A DNA stretch of 64,000 nt from Bedellia somnulentella (GCA_963576735.1 OY755170.1:17096875-17160874); one strand, 5' to 3'; positions 33,301-45,479 are shown, numbered from the stretch's first letter. Notes: generated by a model from the sequence alone, not told the origin. Program-made: numbers and translations.

Positions 33301-35186
33301 TGTAAACAAGGTAAAATGCGAATCTGAAGATCCATCGAATAAATTGAAAACCATATTTAGTATGTATTTATTTATTTGATCAAAACACGAACAATCTAAA
33401 ATAATCTAAAATTGTAGTCATACGCAATTTGCTCATAACAATAGATATAATAAAACTTTCAAGATCCATTGACATAATTCAAATGTAACAGCGAAAATAC
33501 GTAAAGATGTCTATTTTACAATTGTATTTTATTATTTTTAGATTTGGTACACGCACTCTTATACATATGCTATTTAAAAGTATTAAGTAAAATGGTCTAC
33601 AAATTGAAATTGTTACAATATATATAAATATCATCATTCTGAATACTATAAAATGAAAAATTGCATTGCGTCACTTCTGTAATTTTATGCATAAGACAAA
33701 TGAATATCATTCGGGTATTGTCCTCCGCGTACTCGAGACTTGGGTCGAAACAGGTGATTGCCTCTGAGCCCGTCACAGGACAAGTTTATAGTATGTAATT
33801 TAAAGTAAGTTTACAGCAGTGTGTGTCTGGCTCACCATGTTCTAGATTAATTTTGCGAGAAACCTTCCGTACTTCCCTGTCACTTCATATAAATCATATA
33901 AGAGACGTTAAGGATTATCAAAACCTTAATTTTTCTTCGTTTTCATGTTTGGTCTCTTTTTGCTTGCCTGAGGACTAACCAAATACAAAAATAACCTAAC
34001 ATCGAAAGTTGAATCACATTATTGCTTTAAATTAAAAACACGACATATTTTTTCATATTTTTAATGCAAGTAGTAAACCAAACCTACATTTAGTTTATTC
34101 GAATGAAATACACTTCTAGACGTAACTATTTTATAATTTATATATGCATTAGAACTAACTTTAAAAAGTTAAAAGATGAAAGATGCTAATTTGTACTAAG
34201 GTAAGATAGTTCATTATATTTCATCTCGAATATATCTGAAAATATTGCTCATAAAGTTACTCATTAAACTAACAAACAATATTTAATAATTACCAAAATT
34301 CGTTGGTCATAGACAGTACACCACATTTATGATTTTTAAATAAAATCTTTATATAAATGGATGACCATATTAAATGATAGTGGGTTGTGGTTGTTGTAGA
34401 GATCAAAAAGATATATTTAAGAGGAAAATTTAATCGTCCAATATCGTCACTATGTATAAGAATTAAGTAAAGCTAATATAGGCATTGAGAAATGCACTCC
34501 GGGTATCACACAATGTGGAGCCATACATAGTGTACATTTGAGCTGCTGTGAACTAAATGGTGCAACTAAGTTTAATAAAATACTTTCTCATTTACCAGAC
34601 TAATAGGCAATAGTTTTATACGCTGGTATTATGAATTGATATAATGGTTTTCACCCTTTTAATGTACAATGGAAAAACATAATAAAACACTGCAGTGTTG
34701 CTAATATTATTGAGAAATAATTATTTGTTAAAACGATTAACTTGTAAAATAATGTATTGTTTTCATTGCTTACTAAAATACAAAATTTCAGCTAGCTTCA
34801 ACTAAGCTTAAAATAATACATAGTGGACATGGTAGATAAATAAATTATTATCAGAAACACAAATATGTTTAAATTAAATTATTAAAATTGTCTAATATAA
34901 TTTACTTTTGCCATATAAATGGCTAAAACAGAAGGTTTTGTAAACATAGAAGTATGTTAAAAATAATAAAATGAAAATTATAGGATATAAGTAATTTTAT
35001 CTTATGTTAAATTATAAGTCAACATTTAAAGTTAAATGGCTAAAGTAGCCGTAAATCCCACCAAAAACATTCTGTAAGAAACTAGCCAAGTCTCGATAGA
35101 GCTGCTTGTTTATCTCTAAAAAGTAAAGATATCTTTAAAATAAGTGGAGCCAAGTCTAAGGTTCCTTACTGCGATTATTATAGTTT
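33301..35186. other. Intergenic, no gene seen
   Basis: Very AT-rich; no coding frame, tRNA or recognisable repeat. Confidence 0.5.
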
Positions 35187-35439
35187 ATTTTACGTGACTT
35201 GGCCGTTGACTTGTAATTAGTAGATTATGATTAAAGTTTAAGGGAAATATAGAAATAATCACCAGAGTTCTTACAACTAAAAATAAAGATAGATTAGAAT
35301 CACAAAAAATTGTTAAGTGGACTCTACGTAATCGGCAAAGAATTTTAGAAGATGTGAATAAATCTGCAAATAACTTAATAAATAAACTTGTACAATACTA
35401 AACTTTTCAAGAGTGCTTAATGGCCAAGTCACGTAAAAT
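35187..35439. repeat. 18-bp perfect inverted repeat pair
   Basis: ATTTTACGTGACTTGGCC at 35187-35204 and its exact complement at 35422-35439 enclose 217 bases. No target duplication is evident. Could be a small MITE or a paired regulatory site. Confidence 0.5.
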
Positions 35440-35449
35440 TAACGAATCT

Positions 35450-35813
35450 ATCCGGAGGTCCTCGAATGGGGCCCTGAAAATGGTGTTTGCTTCACGCTCG
35501 ACTCGGCGGGGGCACTGCCGTGCCCCCAGATGGTCTTACGCTTGACAACCCACCATGTAATTTATGAGGATTTCATTGTCAGGATTTGGGCATTGCTACG
35601 GTAGACTGACTAGAGTAGGCGATCACATATTTGCTTTTATCAGTCTATGCGTTGTTATTATTTTTCATGTTTGTTTCTATGATTTTAATTAATATTTTAA
35701 GTTATATTTATATTTAGATTTATATTGCTGTGCCCTACATAGTCCACATTGGTACTTAATTATCTTTGTAAGATCATATAACATGTGGAATGCAAATAAA
35801 GAGTTTGAATTTG
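35450..35813 (+). mobile_element. LINE 3' end fragment
   Basis: Ends ATGTGGAATGCAAATAAAGA then GTTTGAATTTGAA, a 3' terminus typical of insect jockey/CR1-type LINEs. A GC-rich stretch at 35450-35530 may be the end of its coding region, but I could not assign a frame. Confidence 0.45.
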
Positions 35814-36435
35814 AACTATGACACAACATCAAACATAGTTTTATTAAACCACTACAAAAGTTATGGCTCAGTCTATTCCTAGCATTTTTAATATAATTTA
35901 AATGAACGTTTGGGAAAATCAGTACATTCCTTCATTAATATGAATCGCGAAAAGCACAGCCTTCAAATTAGAAAATAGATAAATTTTAATCACGAGCTTT
36001 TTTTTGAACATATTTCTAAAGTGTAACCACGGCACTTGAAAAATGCAACATTAGTATTTTATTCAGACCAACTTTCTAGTATTTTATGCAATACTGTAAT
36101 AAAGTATTTATACCAAGAAAACGTTTTAAGTACCTCATATCAATCCAGTACGCTATTCTATATCATTTTACGCCTTGAATAATGAAGGAAGGCACATAGG
36201 AGCATAGAGGTAAAACAGCGTAACACAAAGTTACTACTTACTACAACTAACTGAGATTTTGATTATAAGATTTACCAATAAAATAACAAATACTGTTGAA
36301 ATAAAGCAAAAAATTTTTTCCCACATGACAATAACTATACCTTACTAAAGATACTAATCGCAATCCGATTCCAAACTCTTTCAAACAGCTATGTCATATA
36401 CTTCAACATTCAAACACTGATTTCTCAAGTAAATC
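35814..36435. other. Intergenic, no gene seen
   Basis: AT-rich, nothing recognised. Confidence 0.4.
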
Positions 36436-36439
36436 TTTT

Positions 36440-36606
36440 GATTTTTGGATTTTTGGGCGATGCGGTTGGAGACTCATCACCAACAACCTTTACTTTAACA
36501 TCCTAACAACCCCACGCAACTTCCAAAAATTGCTGAGGAATTTATCATTCCTTCGCTCTGGCTACCCCTACTAGGGATTTATAGCCGTGGGTATGTATAT
36601 GTATGT
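36440..36606 (+). mobile_element. SINE-like retroposon with TATG tail, 5'-truncated
   Basis: GGGCGATGCGGTTGGAGACT, GCTCTGGCTACCCCTACTAG, then TATAGCCGTGGGTATGTATA. The 3' two-thirds of the recurrent unit. Confidence 0.7.
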
Positions 36607-38252
36607 AAATCTTCTGATGCTAACATGACGGCATCTCACTTATTTTAAGTCCTGAATACATTCATTGGAATGAAATTTATTGGCAACTTTCCATATTATA
36701 AAGCATCAATAAATTTTATTCAACTTATTTTTAGATGAATATTTTGTTTAGATGTTCATATTTAGGACGATTATATTATTATTTCTGCGTGCAACCGTCA
36801 TGTTTAACTTTAGGCAGGCATTTTTCGTCTGTCAATACAGCTCAAAGAGTTCTGCCAGCTTATTTCAGTCTTCGGGCGTGTGACAGACGGGTTTCCTTGT
36901 CACAAATATGATCAACATTAAAACCTGTCGTGCCAAGACTGACAGAACGCGTATAATGTGGTATTTATATTATATTGTATCACTCAAAACCTAGTCCATT
37001 ACTACATTATATTGGCAGCAAAATCCATCGTTTCATGTCTGCCATACGCACAATTACTGTTTTCAAGCGATACTCTAGCGAAGTCCTCATATTAATATTA
37101 ATCATTTTAATATATCGATGACAAAATTATTTACTAATTTAAAGTTGAATTACATGTCATGTTATTCCTATTTAGTCTGAATAGTTATAGTCTAAATAGT
37201 TCGAGTCTTGATTAGAATTACAAAGCGCGTTATAGTTAACTCTAAACATCCCGTTTGGAATGGGACCTTAATCGTACATTTGACAGATATGTAAAAGATT
37301 ATACTTACACACTAAATAGCTACTTACTCAAAAACAACTAATAATATTTGCACAATATCATCATTTAAAAACATAACAAATAATGATATGACTAATATAT
37401 TGTACAGCGCATGGAGCTAATAAGAATAGATCGTTAACTTCAAATTGTAAATTATTGTCTTTTTTACAAAAATATTAAGAAGTTTTAGAATAATGATTGT
37501 TCAGTTGAGCTAATCAATCTGTGGGCACTGTAACGGCGGCAGTTAATTTATAAATAATGGCTACGACTTTAATTAACCTTACATGTTAAAAGACGCTAAG
37601 AGTGTTTACAGTTCATAATCTAGCATTGCTAAAATGTATACTATTTTACATTTATACCTTTGCATAAAACTAGTGCATTCTACCTCAAATTGCATTGTTA
37701 TGTTGGGCATAACATTCCTTTTATATTTTAATCTGGAAATTTATTTATGTTTGTTTAAATAAGTAACTAAAATATCTTGAAATATTTGAAACGGTTAAAT
37801 TAGTTTCAACGTCTTGACGATGAAATAAAAACTATCAGTAAGAACGAAGTAACCCAACTTGAGGCTGTTATGAGGACATGTAGACATTCATCATTTAGTT
37901 TCAATCATCACTGTCTCAATATTGTCCAAAGATGTACTGCTAAGTTATTACTATTATACCTAGTAGTCTTACTGTTTCTGATTTGCCCAAATAATGGTGC
38001 TGCTTTCATATTGCATTACACTGCAAAAATGAGGAATATTTCCTGCTCCTTTATAATTGTTTATAATTGTTAAAAAACTGATTATTAATTGTAGTTGTGC
38101 ACTAGTCCATATATTCAAACATTCACACACTACATCATAATAAAAGACTATTTAAGTTACCTACTTATCGCTGGATTTCCTACTCAGCGAGCTGAATCGC
38201 TCAAAAGTTATAAAATATAACAATTACTAGTTTGTGTTGAAGTTGTCTGATA
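36607..38252. other. Intergenic, no gene seen
   Basis: AT-rich sequence downstream (3') of the minus-strand receptor gene. No coding frame is supported. Confidence 0.5.
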
Positions 38253-38258
38253 TTTATT
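38253..38258 (-). promoter_or_regulatory. Candidate polyadenylation signal of the receptor gene
   Basis: AATAAA on the minus strand, about 43 bases after the TGA at 38301-38303. Confidence 0.4.
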
Positions 38259-38300
38259 AAAATGTTATATAATAAAATATCTTAACCAACTCTATTACGT

Positions 38301-38897
38301 TCAGTCGTCATTATCCATACCTATAAGTTCAGCCTGCAGCCTTCCTTTAGACCGGCAGCAGGCTGTCAAGCATAAGATTCGTACGGCTAGTCGAAATTGA
38401 GGACTCAGTGAGACCAAAATTAAAATTTTCCAAAAGGAGTTTAATATGCCAAGCCAAACTACCCCAAAATGCAGCATAGGTATTTTGATTTCCCTGTCGT
38501 TGATGTACTCGTAGAGGCGCACACCGGCGTACGGCGCCCAGCTCAGCCAGAACACGGTGACCAGCACGAAGCTCATCCAGTGGCTGGGGTTGGACAGGTT
38601 CTCCGCCAGCGCCGTCGCGTACTCCTTGTCGTGGATCGGCGCGCCGCTGCTCAGCTTGCGTTTCATCGTAAATATGTACGAATAATTGTATACTATAGAT
38701 ATCACACTCGGCCCCAGGACGAGAATGCCCAGAGTGGCAGTGTAGGCGTATGTAGTTCCCCAGTCCAACATGCAGATCAGGGTTTCTTTGTCGAAGCTTG
38801 CATCCTTCTTGTACCCCAGCAACGGCGGGCAGCACAGCATGGCGGCGGATATCCATGTAAAAACCATCCAACATTGACTTCTAGTTTTTGTCTGCAC
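38301..38897 (-). CDS. Receptor exon 3 (TM4-TM7 and tail)
   Basis: Acceptor TTTCACCAAG then VQTKTRSQCWMVFTWIS in phase 0 with exon 2. It carries TM4 to TM7 and ends GMDNDD with TGA at 38303-38301. A longer upstream frame from 38936 starts inside the intron and is not used. Confidence 0.85.
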   Translation of the reverse strand: MQTKTRSQCWMVFTWISAAMLCCPPLLGYKKDASFDKETLICMLDWGTTYAYTATLGILVLGPSVISIVYNYSYIFTMKRKLSSGAPIHDKEYATALAENLSNPSHWMSFVLVTVFWLSWAPYAGVRLYEYINDREIKIPMLHFGVVWLGILNSFWKILILVSLSPQFRLAVRILCLTACCRSKGRLQAELIGMDNDD

Positions 38898-40184
38898 CTT
38901 GGTGAAACGTAATATATGATTAGGGCGAACAGACAATATTATATTTATAAGCAGAAGGTTGTGTGAAAATGAGTGCCGCGTAGTGCCGGCTTAGGATATC
39001 ACTACCTATTTCTACCCACAGGTGTCGTAAGAAGGGACTAAGGGTGTGGGAAATTTTTTAGGTGGTTTTTGGGCGATGCGTTTGGAAACCCATCGCCAAT
39101 GATACTTTATTTCTACCATCTTCTCCCATATCAACTTCCCAATATGTCTGAGGAGTTTCGAGTTCTAAAGCCCTGACTACCCCTTTCTGGGATTTATCGC
39201 CTTGAGTATATGTATGTATGTGTGAAAATGATCGAAATGATTCTAATTGCGTCCAGCTCACTTATAATTAGTTTCGTGCGCAAAGCAGAAAGCTATGGAT
39301 GATGTGAAAAGCGCGATGTTAAAAGGATGTCCGTACCGTTTCATATCGCAGGGGTTTCCGGACGGCGAGGTACCGGTCGACCGAGATCCACATGAAGGTG
39401 TAGACAGAGACGGACCACAGCGTGACCTCGAGGTACCCGGCGATGCGGCACATGAGGTCGCCGAACATCCAGCGGCCGGTGACCGCCGGGTACACGTACA
39501 GCGGCACCACCAGCACGCCACACAGCAGGTCGGCCACCGCTAGGGACACCAGGTAGTTGTTGATCACTTCATTCGATAGACCTGGAAAACAAAATGAACT
39601 ATTTTACACTTGCGTTTATGTATATAACGAAATTGGAAAATGATAATGAAATGGCAGACATAAAATAACTCAATAAATGATTGCTTACGTAGATTCTATT
39701 CTTTTTGGTAAGAATATGAGTGGATAGCCTACCAAGTAATATTTTGCATGGCTGAATTATAATAATCTCTGACTTACATTGGGAGTCCCACATCATATTT
39801 ACAACGTAAAACACGACTGAATAAATGGAATCCCTTAATGGATCAGCAGCAGCTTTATAATCAAAAATTTAAACTCGACTTATTGTGCTTTAAACTCCTT
39901 ATTAGTTTAAAAGTTTCAGCCAGAAAAAAACTCTCATCCAACCTCACATCTATTTTTTAATACAGCCAAACACTAAAACTTAAAATTCTTTTCCAGGAAA
40001 AAATACCTTTAAAATTGACAAAAGCAGCAATGATGAGGATATTGGAGGCCACGATAGCCACGTCGATGACTGCGATGATGGCCGCCTGCGTGAGACTCTC
40101 GAAGGTGGGCAGCGAGCTGTCCGTCACGCTGACGTCAGCAACAGCGGCCGCGCCTGCCCGCGTGCCCAACATCCTAGCTGGCAT
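38301..40184 (-). CDS. Class A (rhodopsin-family) GPCR, orphan, three coding exons
   Basis: Exons 40184-40007, 39581-39337 and 38897-38301 splice in phase to 339 residues. TM1 about 32-55; TM2 with LAVAD (Asp77); Cys104 and Cys183 for the usual disulphide; TM3 ending in DRY (128-130); TM4 Trp156; TM5 Pro204; TM6 SWAP (Trp261, Pro263); TM7 and a basic cysteine-rich tail (ACCRSKGRLQAEL). Two departures stand out. The TM7 motif is NSFWK (294-298) instead of NPxxY. Position 3.32 is Glu111, not the Asp of amine receptors. The middle loop is short, with PIHDKEYATALAENLSNP. Insect genomes often label this type as trace-amine-like or GPR52-like. The ligand is unknown, so I give no symbol. A CAG acceptor lies just before the ATG (40182-40184), so a 5' untranslated exon upstream is likely. 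Confidence 0.85.
38968..39222 (+). mobile_element. SINE-like retroposon filling receptor intron 2
   Basis: GAGTGCCGCGTAGTGCCGGC, GTGTCGTAAGAAGGGACTAA, GCGATGCGTTTGGAAACCCA and GCCTTGAGTATATGTATGTA: a full copy of the recurrent unit. It makes up more than half of the 439-base intron and lies antisense to the receptor gene. Confidence 0.75.
39337..39581 (-). CDS. Receptor exon 2 (TM2-TM3, DRY)
   Basis: Acceptor TTGTTTTCCAG and donor ACG/GTACGG. Completes a Gly codon with exon 1, then LSNEVINNYLVSLAVADLL, the ECL1 Trp, Cys104 and ISVDRYLAVRKPLRYET. Confidence 0.85.
40007..40184 (-). CDS. Receptor exon 1 (N-terminus and TM1)
   Basis: ATG at 40184-40182 gives MPARMLGTRAG; a second ATG at 40172-40170 is in frame. 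TM1 is AAIIAVIDVAIVASNILIIA. Donor AAAG/GTATTT at 40007. TATTCCAG/CTATGCC right before the ATG could be a splice acceptor. Confidence 0.75.
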
Positions 40185-40851
40185 AGCTGGAATATTACAT
40201 TATAGCTTTACTAATAAGGTCTGTAGCAAAGATATAGAAAACTCGAGACTAATTGTGCGGAACATACGTATGATCCATTTCAAAAGCCAACATTAGCATA
40301 TTCTTAAAATTTAAATAATGAGATCTCACTCACACTCACATAGGTTCTCAAGAGTTGACAGAAAATGGAGCAAATGAAGCTGTTGAGTGATGCATCCACC
40401 ATTCATTCGCGATTTAACTTCCAGTAGTTATTGAGAAATATCCTCGTCGTTTACGGAGCGAGTCTATGAGGATGAGGTAAAAGTGCGATTACTACTGAAC
40501 ACCATTTCTCGTTTTTGTCATTTGGTTTTCAGAGTAGATATCTATTTGTAGGTTTAAAAGTGGATTCACCTGATACACAGAGAATACACTCTCATATGAT
40601 AAATTATAACTAAACGTTATCAGACAGTTTTTTTTGCCGTTGTTTCTTTTCAAAAAGAATACAACTAGACATTACAAGTAGGTGTAAGCCTGATTTGTAC
40701 TTTGAGGCAACTCTCTGAATGAGAATTAAAATTTAAGGTACTCGGTTACGGTTGGTGACTTTTCATATGTTTTATATTTTTCCACTAAGCTCCAAGCCCT
40801 ATCGAAATTTAAAACATGAGCGGGAACCATACTGCTGACAGAACTTACTTA
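40185..40851. other. Upstream of receptor coding exon 1, no gene seen
   Basis: Probably 5' intron. No coding sequence or known element recognised. Confidence 0.4.
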
Positions 40852-41000
40852 TATCAAGCCCATTATTCCCATTGCGGTAGGCAGACACTATCGATCGCCT
40901 CTTAGTACGATCTTGACAAACCTGTCTTGCTTCCCTTACATTCATTATTCTTCTCATACATGTTCTTTTATTCTCCTCACTTCGCCTTTATAAGAATATT
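40852..41000 (-). mobile_element. RTE-A LINE 3' end fragment
   Basis: CCCATTATTCCCATTGCGGT, AGGCAGACACTATCGATCGC and GATCTTGACAAACCTGTCTT are the complement of the RTE-A 3' end. The TATG tail is lost. Confidence 0.65.
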
Positions 41001-41229
41001 TTCTATCTGGTCTAGAAATGTTTTACGAACAGAACAGCTGACAGAACTATCAAAACCATAAAATAAATCATAATGAAATTTGTCGTTTCATTTTACGGGA
41101 CTCACCAGTGTCAAAAGCCTTTAACTGCACTGTGGAAGCTTATTTGATTCATTTTCACAGCCATCATTTACGTCTCACCACCAGATAAATTACTGAAATC
41201 AGAAAAAGTTAAAATGAATTATTTGTGTC

Positions 41230-41400
41230 GTAACAGGCGACTTTAGCTAATGGGGATTGATGCGCTTGGAGACCCATCACATTAATCTAAAAACCTCGGT
41301 TTTACTATCATTTCCACAATCAATCTCTTAAAGCGACTAAAAAAAATCTAATTCTGAAGCTCCTCAATTTAGGATTTGTAGCCCTATGTATTTATGTAAT
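41230..41400 (+). mobile_element. SINE-like retroposon fragment
   Basis: CGTAACAGGCGACTTTAGCT, GATGCGCTTGGAGACCCATC and AGGATTTGTAGCCCTATGTA form a diverged copy of the recurrent unit. Confidence 0.55.
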
Positions 41401-42639
41401 GAATGAAAATGTCAGATAACTATGGTTACTTAGCTCACACTTGAATATTAGGAGCCAGAAATGAGAATACAAAAAGTATATTTAAAAAGGATCAAATATT
41501 ACAAAAGAATGGTAGATTTCCCTGGTCGGTACGAAGGTGCAAAAGATAATTTAACTTATTATATTAGGGTTTCGTTCCATAAAGTCAAGAAGAAGACAGA
41601 ACTTTGAGTGTGTGAGCCGACTAGCACTTGATCTTTTTTTTTATTGTTAGCTCCTGCCTCCTGTCCAATCAAAACTAATGGAGAGAGTATATTTATGAAA
41701 TGAAAAAAATATATATTGAACGCATCTATTAAAAAACGTTGTAAAATATTATTAGCTGTTTAAGTAGGGCAGCGAATGCTTGCTTAGTTTAAGTTAATTC
41801 TCATAGTGCAGCAAAAATGTAACTTTCAGCATTGAACTTTCCACTCTGGTAAAATGAACTTTTAGTTTTTAGAATCCGGAGCCGGGAACGAGCTTTTCTT
41901 TCTATGACTCAATGAAGTTATATTTAAAATTCACATTTCATAAATAACGCTAATATTTTTAAAAGTTCCGGCATGAGTTAGAACGTTGCAGTGACACTAC
42001 TGTCCGGAAACAAAATGGGAATAAATAATGCATGGAATGAGTCGAATTCTGCGGTGATTGCAAATGCGACGAAGTTTTGTGGTAAACTGGAAAAGAGGTA
42101 TTTGTAAACAAATGTGTGTATTGTTGGAAGGATAATGATAATGACAGATAAAATAATTGAAGACGAATATAAGGGGATTAAGATTATATTTATGAATAAA
42201 ACAGAGCAAAAAACCGAGATGTTAAATTTTATTTTAAAAGCCAAGCCTCTTTATTGCTCTTTAATTTGCTCACAGAAGACTGTTCGATTGAGTTGCGCGT
42301 AACTTAGAATGGACAGGCAACTGCAAATGCCTCTTACGTGTTCTCAATTAAATATTAAATAGATATATATTTGAGTTTGGATGGTAAGTTCAATAAAAGT
42401 TACGGTAAAAAATTACAAGAATTGGTATATCTGTGAAGATTGTTGACTAGAAATAGAAAGAAATGAGAAATCAAGCAAGAAAATATATTGCTCTTGTGTT
42501 AAAGGTGACGCTATAATAAATTTAGATAAATTTATAATAATATGGTCCCAGCACATGCAGTTACATGAAAACAAAGTGGCGATAAAAATATACAGAACCA
42601 ATAGGGATAGTGTTGTAAGGACACGACGGACATAATTAA
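41401..42639. other. No gene seen
   Basis: AT-rich, with no supported coding frame or identifiable element. Confidence 0.4.
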
Positions 42640-42790
42640 CGTTTTAAGATCATTCAAAAAAGTTTTGATCGAGACGGGAGTTCATCGAGAGAATGATAGA
42701 ACACGGATCAGTCAGATGATTAATAATTGTGAAGATAGCAAGAAAAGTTAGACAGGATCATACAAAGTGGCAATCAAGCCTCTGCCTACA
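42640..42790 (+). mobile_element. RTE-A LINE 3' end fragment, degraded
   Basis: AAAAGTTAGACAGGATCATA and CAAAGTGGCAATCAAGCCTC then TGCCTAC match the RTE-A 3' region; the tail is lost. Confidence 0.5.
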
Positions 42791-43489
42791 ATATTATTTA
42801 ACGCGATAAGTGATCTATGATACATAAGATAATCTATGCTTGATGAAAATAAATTACGATCCATTGGTTGCTATTTTTTAATACTTAATCTATTAATACT
42901 ATATATTTAATTTAAACTTTAATACTTTTTAATACATAATATTAAAAAAAACTGAAAATCTAAGAAATTCTTTGTTGGTTTAATCTCTAGGTGAAACAGT
43001 TGACCAAAAATGAGATTTCGTTTTAACGGTACGGAAATAGTAGCGATAACTCAAAATATATTTCTGCTTCTGCGGCTACAATCTGGGCTTCACTATTATC
43101 TGTGCTGCGGTTATATCTACTATGCCTGAAAAATGTTTGCAAAAGCACAACGATCAGCCGAAAATATGACGTCATAGAAACGAAAGCATTGTTTGACATA
43201 ACACAGAGTGGGTGGATCTGCATTGCGGCAGGGGCTTGGAGATAAACACAGACCCACACACACAAAGATAGTACGGAAAAGAAACAAAGTCTAAATGTCA
43301 AATAAGTCTCTCACACAAAATCATTAAATTTGTAGTAATAATAGTAATAAGTAGTCTTTAATAGTAGAACATTTATAAATAAATTCAGGCCCACTCTAAT
43401 GAAATTGAAAATAAAGTAGATAGTTGAATACTGTGAAATGCCTTATGAATGGCTTAGAGTAATTCAGCCCGGGCCAGCACAAAATAATG
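42791..43489. other. No gene seen
   Basis: AT-rich. A frame at 43023-43301 on the minus strand begins with a hydrophobic stretch but has no splice context or family resemblance. Confidence 0.4.
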
Positions 43490-43690
43490 ATTAGAGGGTG
43501 GCAGGTGGAAGGAGGTGCTGCGGTAGGAGTGGCGTGTTTTGGCGGCAGGAGTCAAGGTTGCTGGTGGGCCCGCGGGCCACTCGCTCGCCAAGGTCGCGGG
43601 CTGGGATCGATAACGTCGCACGGTAGAGCTGAAAGCTGAAGCACGCCACCGAAGCCGAAACACGCCACTTAATCCTTAAAGCGATCTCGA
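43490..43690 (-). other. GC-rich island, possible 5' exon
   Basis: About 200 bases much richer in G and C than their surroundings, with many CpGs (GGGCCCGCGGGCCACTCGCTCG). No recognised protein in any frame. It lies upstream of the minus-strand receptor gene and could be an untranslated exon or promoter-proximal region. This is inference from composition and position only. Confidence 0.3.
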
Positions 43691-43983
43691 CAATACTTAC
43701 TTCACCTTTCTGCAGAGTCTTTGAAATACTTAAGCCGTTAATATTTTCTAAGAGCACTATGAAAGAAATTTAATATTTCTGGCTTAACGCACTGAACTAA
43801 CACTCACCTTTATGCCACAACTACTGTCAAATAAATGGACAAATATGATAAAAGTGTGTGGGTGTGTGAGAGCGAGTGAGAGATATGCGTAGGTGACTCA
43901 CATAATAGACACCATTTAAAGCCGATGTAGTTCGTATAAACTTCGGAGCACATTTCCTGACCTTGCTAAAAGCTCCCTGTAAT

Positions 43984-44110
43984 ATTAGAATAGAATAGAA
44001 AATACTTTATTGCTCATCACAAAATAAATACATTACAGAATTTTAGTACAAATAAAAAAGCACAATTGGCGGTCTAATAAAAAAAAAAGATTTCTCTAGA
44101 CAACCGTTGA
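43984..44110 (-). mobile_element. LINE 3' end with TAGAA tail
   Basis: TTAGAATAGAATAGAAAATA followed by CTTTATTGCTCATCACAAAA is the complement of a common lepidopteran LINE 3' end and its short tail repeat. Confidence 0.5.
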
Positions 44111-44209
44111 ATGCTAAGATCAATAAAAAACAAACAGGTTAGGTAGATTTGAACATGGAAGAAAAAGTTGTTTCTTTTTATTTATTTATTATGTTTCTTA
44201 TTACTATCC

Positions 44210-44406
44210 ATACATATACTCACGGCTATAAATCCCTAAAAGGAATAGGAAATAGCCAGAGCTACAGAATCAGAAAATTCTTCAGCCATTTTTGGCAGAT
44301 AACTGTGAAAAGGGTGTAAAATAAATGCTTTTGGTGATGGGTCTCCAACCGCATCGCCAAATATAACTAAAAAGGCCCGATACCCTTAGTCGCCTCTTAC
44401 GATTCT
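44210..44406 (-). mobile_element. SINE-like retroposon with TATG tail
   Basis: CATACATATACTCACGGCTA, GATGGGTCTCCAACCGCATC and CCCTTAGTCGCCTCTTACGA: the recurrent unit in reverse. Confidence 0.7.
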
Positions 44407-44744
44407 AAGCAGAAAGATAAAAAAAAAATATTATACAAAAATTAAATTAATAAATGCAATATAATTATAGGTGTAAAAAATAATAAAAAACCGGTAGTAC
44501 AAATATCGGGACGAAAAGGGGAGTTTCTAAAAAAAGAGAGAAGACGAGAGAAATGTAATGAGGAATGAAATAAACGATTGGCGGCGGATAAAAACAACGA
44601 GGAACGGGAATGGAAGTATTATTTTGAACGAGTCTTTGAAAAACAAGATGTGTCTATTTCTTCGTCACTTGGCAGTAAAATTGGTTGATGAAGCAATTGG
44701 TGACATTATGAAAGTGAGATTAGTATGAAAGTAGATAAAGTGGC

Positions 44745-44904
44745 TTGATTAAAATTCTAAATGCTAAGGGCTTGACGGGCCGGAGGTTGCGGGTTCGATC
44801 CCCGCTGAGTGCAGCATTTATGTGATGAGCATAAATGATTGTTTCTTGGTCTTCGATGTTATTTATATGTGTATTATATAATATGAAATATATGGTTGAG
44901 TTAC
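44745..44904 (+). mobile_element. tRNA-derived SINE, third family
   Basis: GGAGGTTGCGGGTTCGATCC contains a perfect B box. It is followed by GCATAAATGATTGTTTCTTG and GTCTTCGATGTTATTTATAT. The same family occurs in reverse at 45830-45965. The A-box end is degraded here. Confidence 0.6.
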
Positions 44905-45112
44905 ATACATACATATACTCACGGCTGTAGATCCCTAGGAATTAGAAATTTCTCAGCCACTTTTGAAAATGTGAGTGGGGAAAATATGGTAAAAATAAAG
45001 GTTGTTGGTGATGGGTCTCCAACCATCCCAAAAATCACTTAAAAGCCCCAATACTGTTAGTCGCCTCTTACGTTCACCCATCGGTAGAAACGGGGTAGTG
45101 CTATTCTAAGCC
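44905..45112 (-). mobile_element. SINE-like retroposon with TATG tail
   Basis: ACATACATACATATACTCAC, GTGATGGGTCTCCAACCATC and TAGTCGCCTCTTACGTTCAC, abutting the end of the preceding SINE. Confidence 0.7.
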
Positions 45113-45479
45113 CATTGAGTTAGTGTCCCATAACACAATTTATACTTAGTTTGGGGCTAACTTGATCTGTGTATAATAGGTTGTAGGTTCTTAGTTGAAT
45201 TTCTCCAGAAGTGCTAGACGAGTGGCAAATTGCCACAGGGCTGGTCCAGAGCGGTAATTGTGACCTTGAATGAAGGAAAATTGTCAAGGCATGAGGCTAA
45301 AATCTACCGCGAAATTAATTTTAAAAGTGAAATGCATGAAAGTGATGAAAAAATTGGTTGTGCAAGCAGGATTTAAAAAGGGTGAGAAATCATAAATTTG
45401 TTATCAAAGAGCCGTAAGGTTCACTGTTTCTTGACCGATTTTTAGAAGTCGTATGGCATACTTTAGTAGGGCGGCGCGG
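45113..45479. other. No gene seen
   Basis: Mixed sequence, probably old RTE-A interior towards its right end; no frame can be assigned. Confidence 0.3.

Noticed and set aside
38347..38912. Long open frames of 147 and 175 codons overlapping the receptor exon
   Set aside because: Shadows of the receptor reading frame in GC-rich sequence; no domain.
43023..43301. 92-codon minus-strand frame starting with a hydrophobic stretch, considered as a secreted peptide
   Set aside because: No processing sites, splice context or homology that I can recognise; the region is simple AT-rich sequence.
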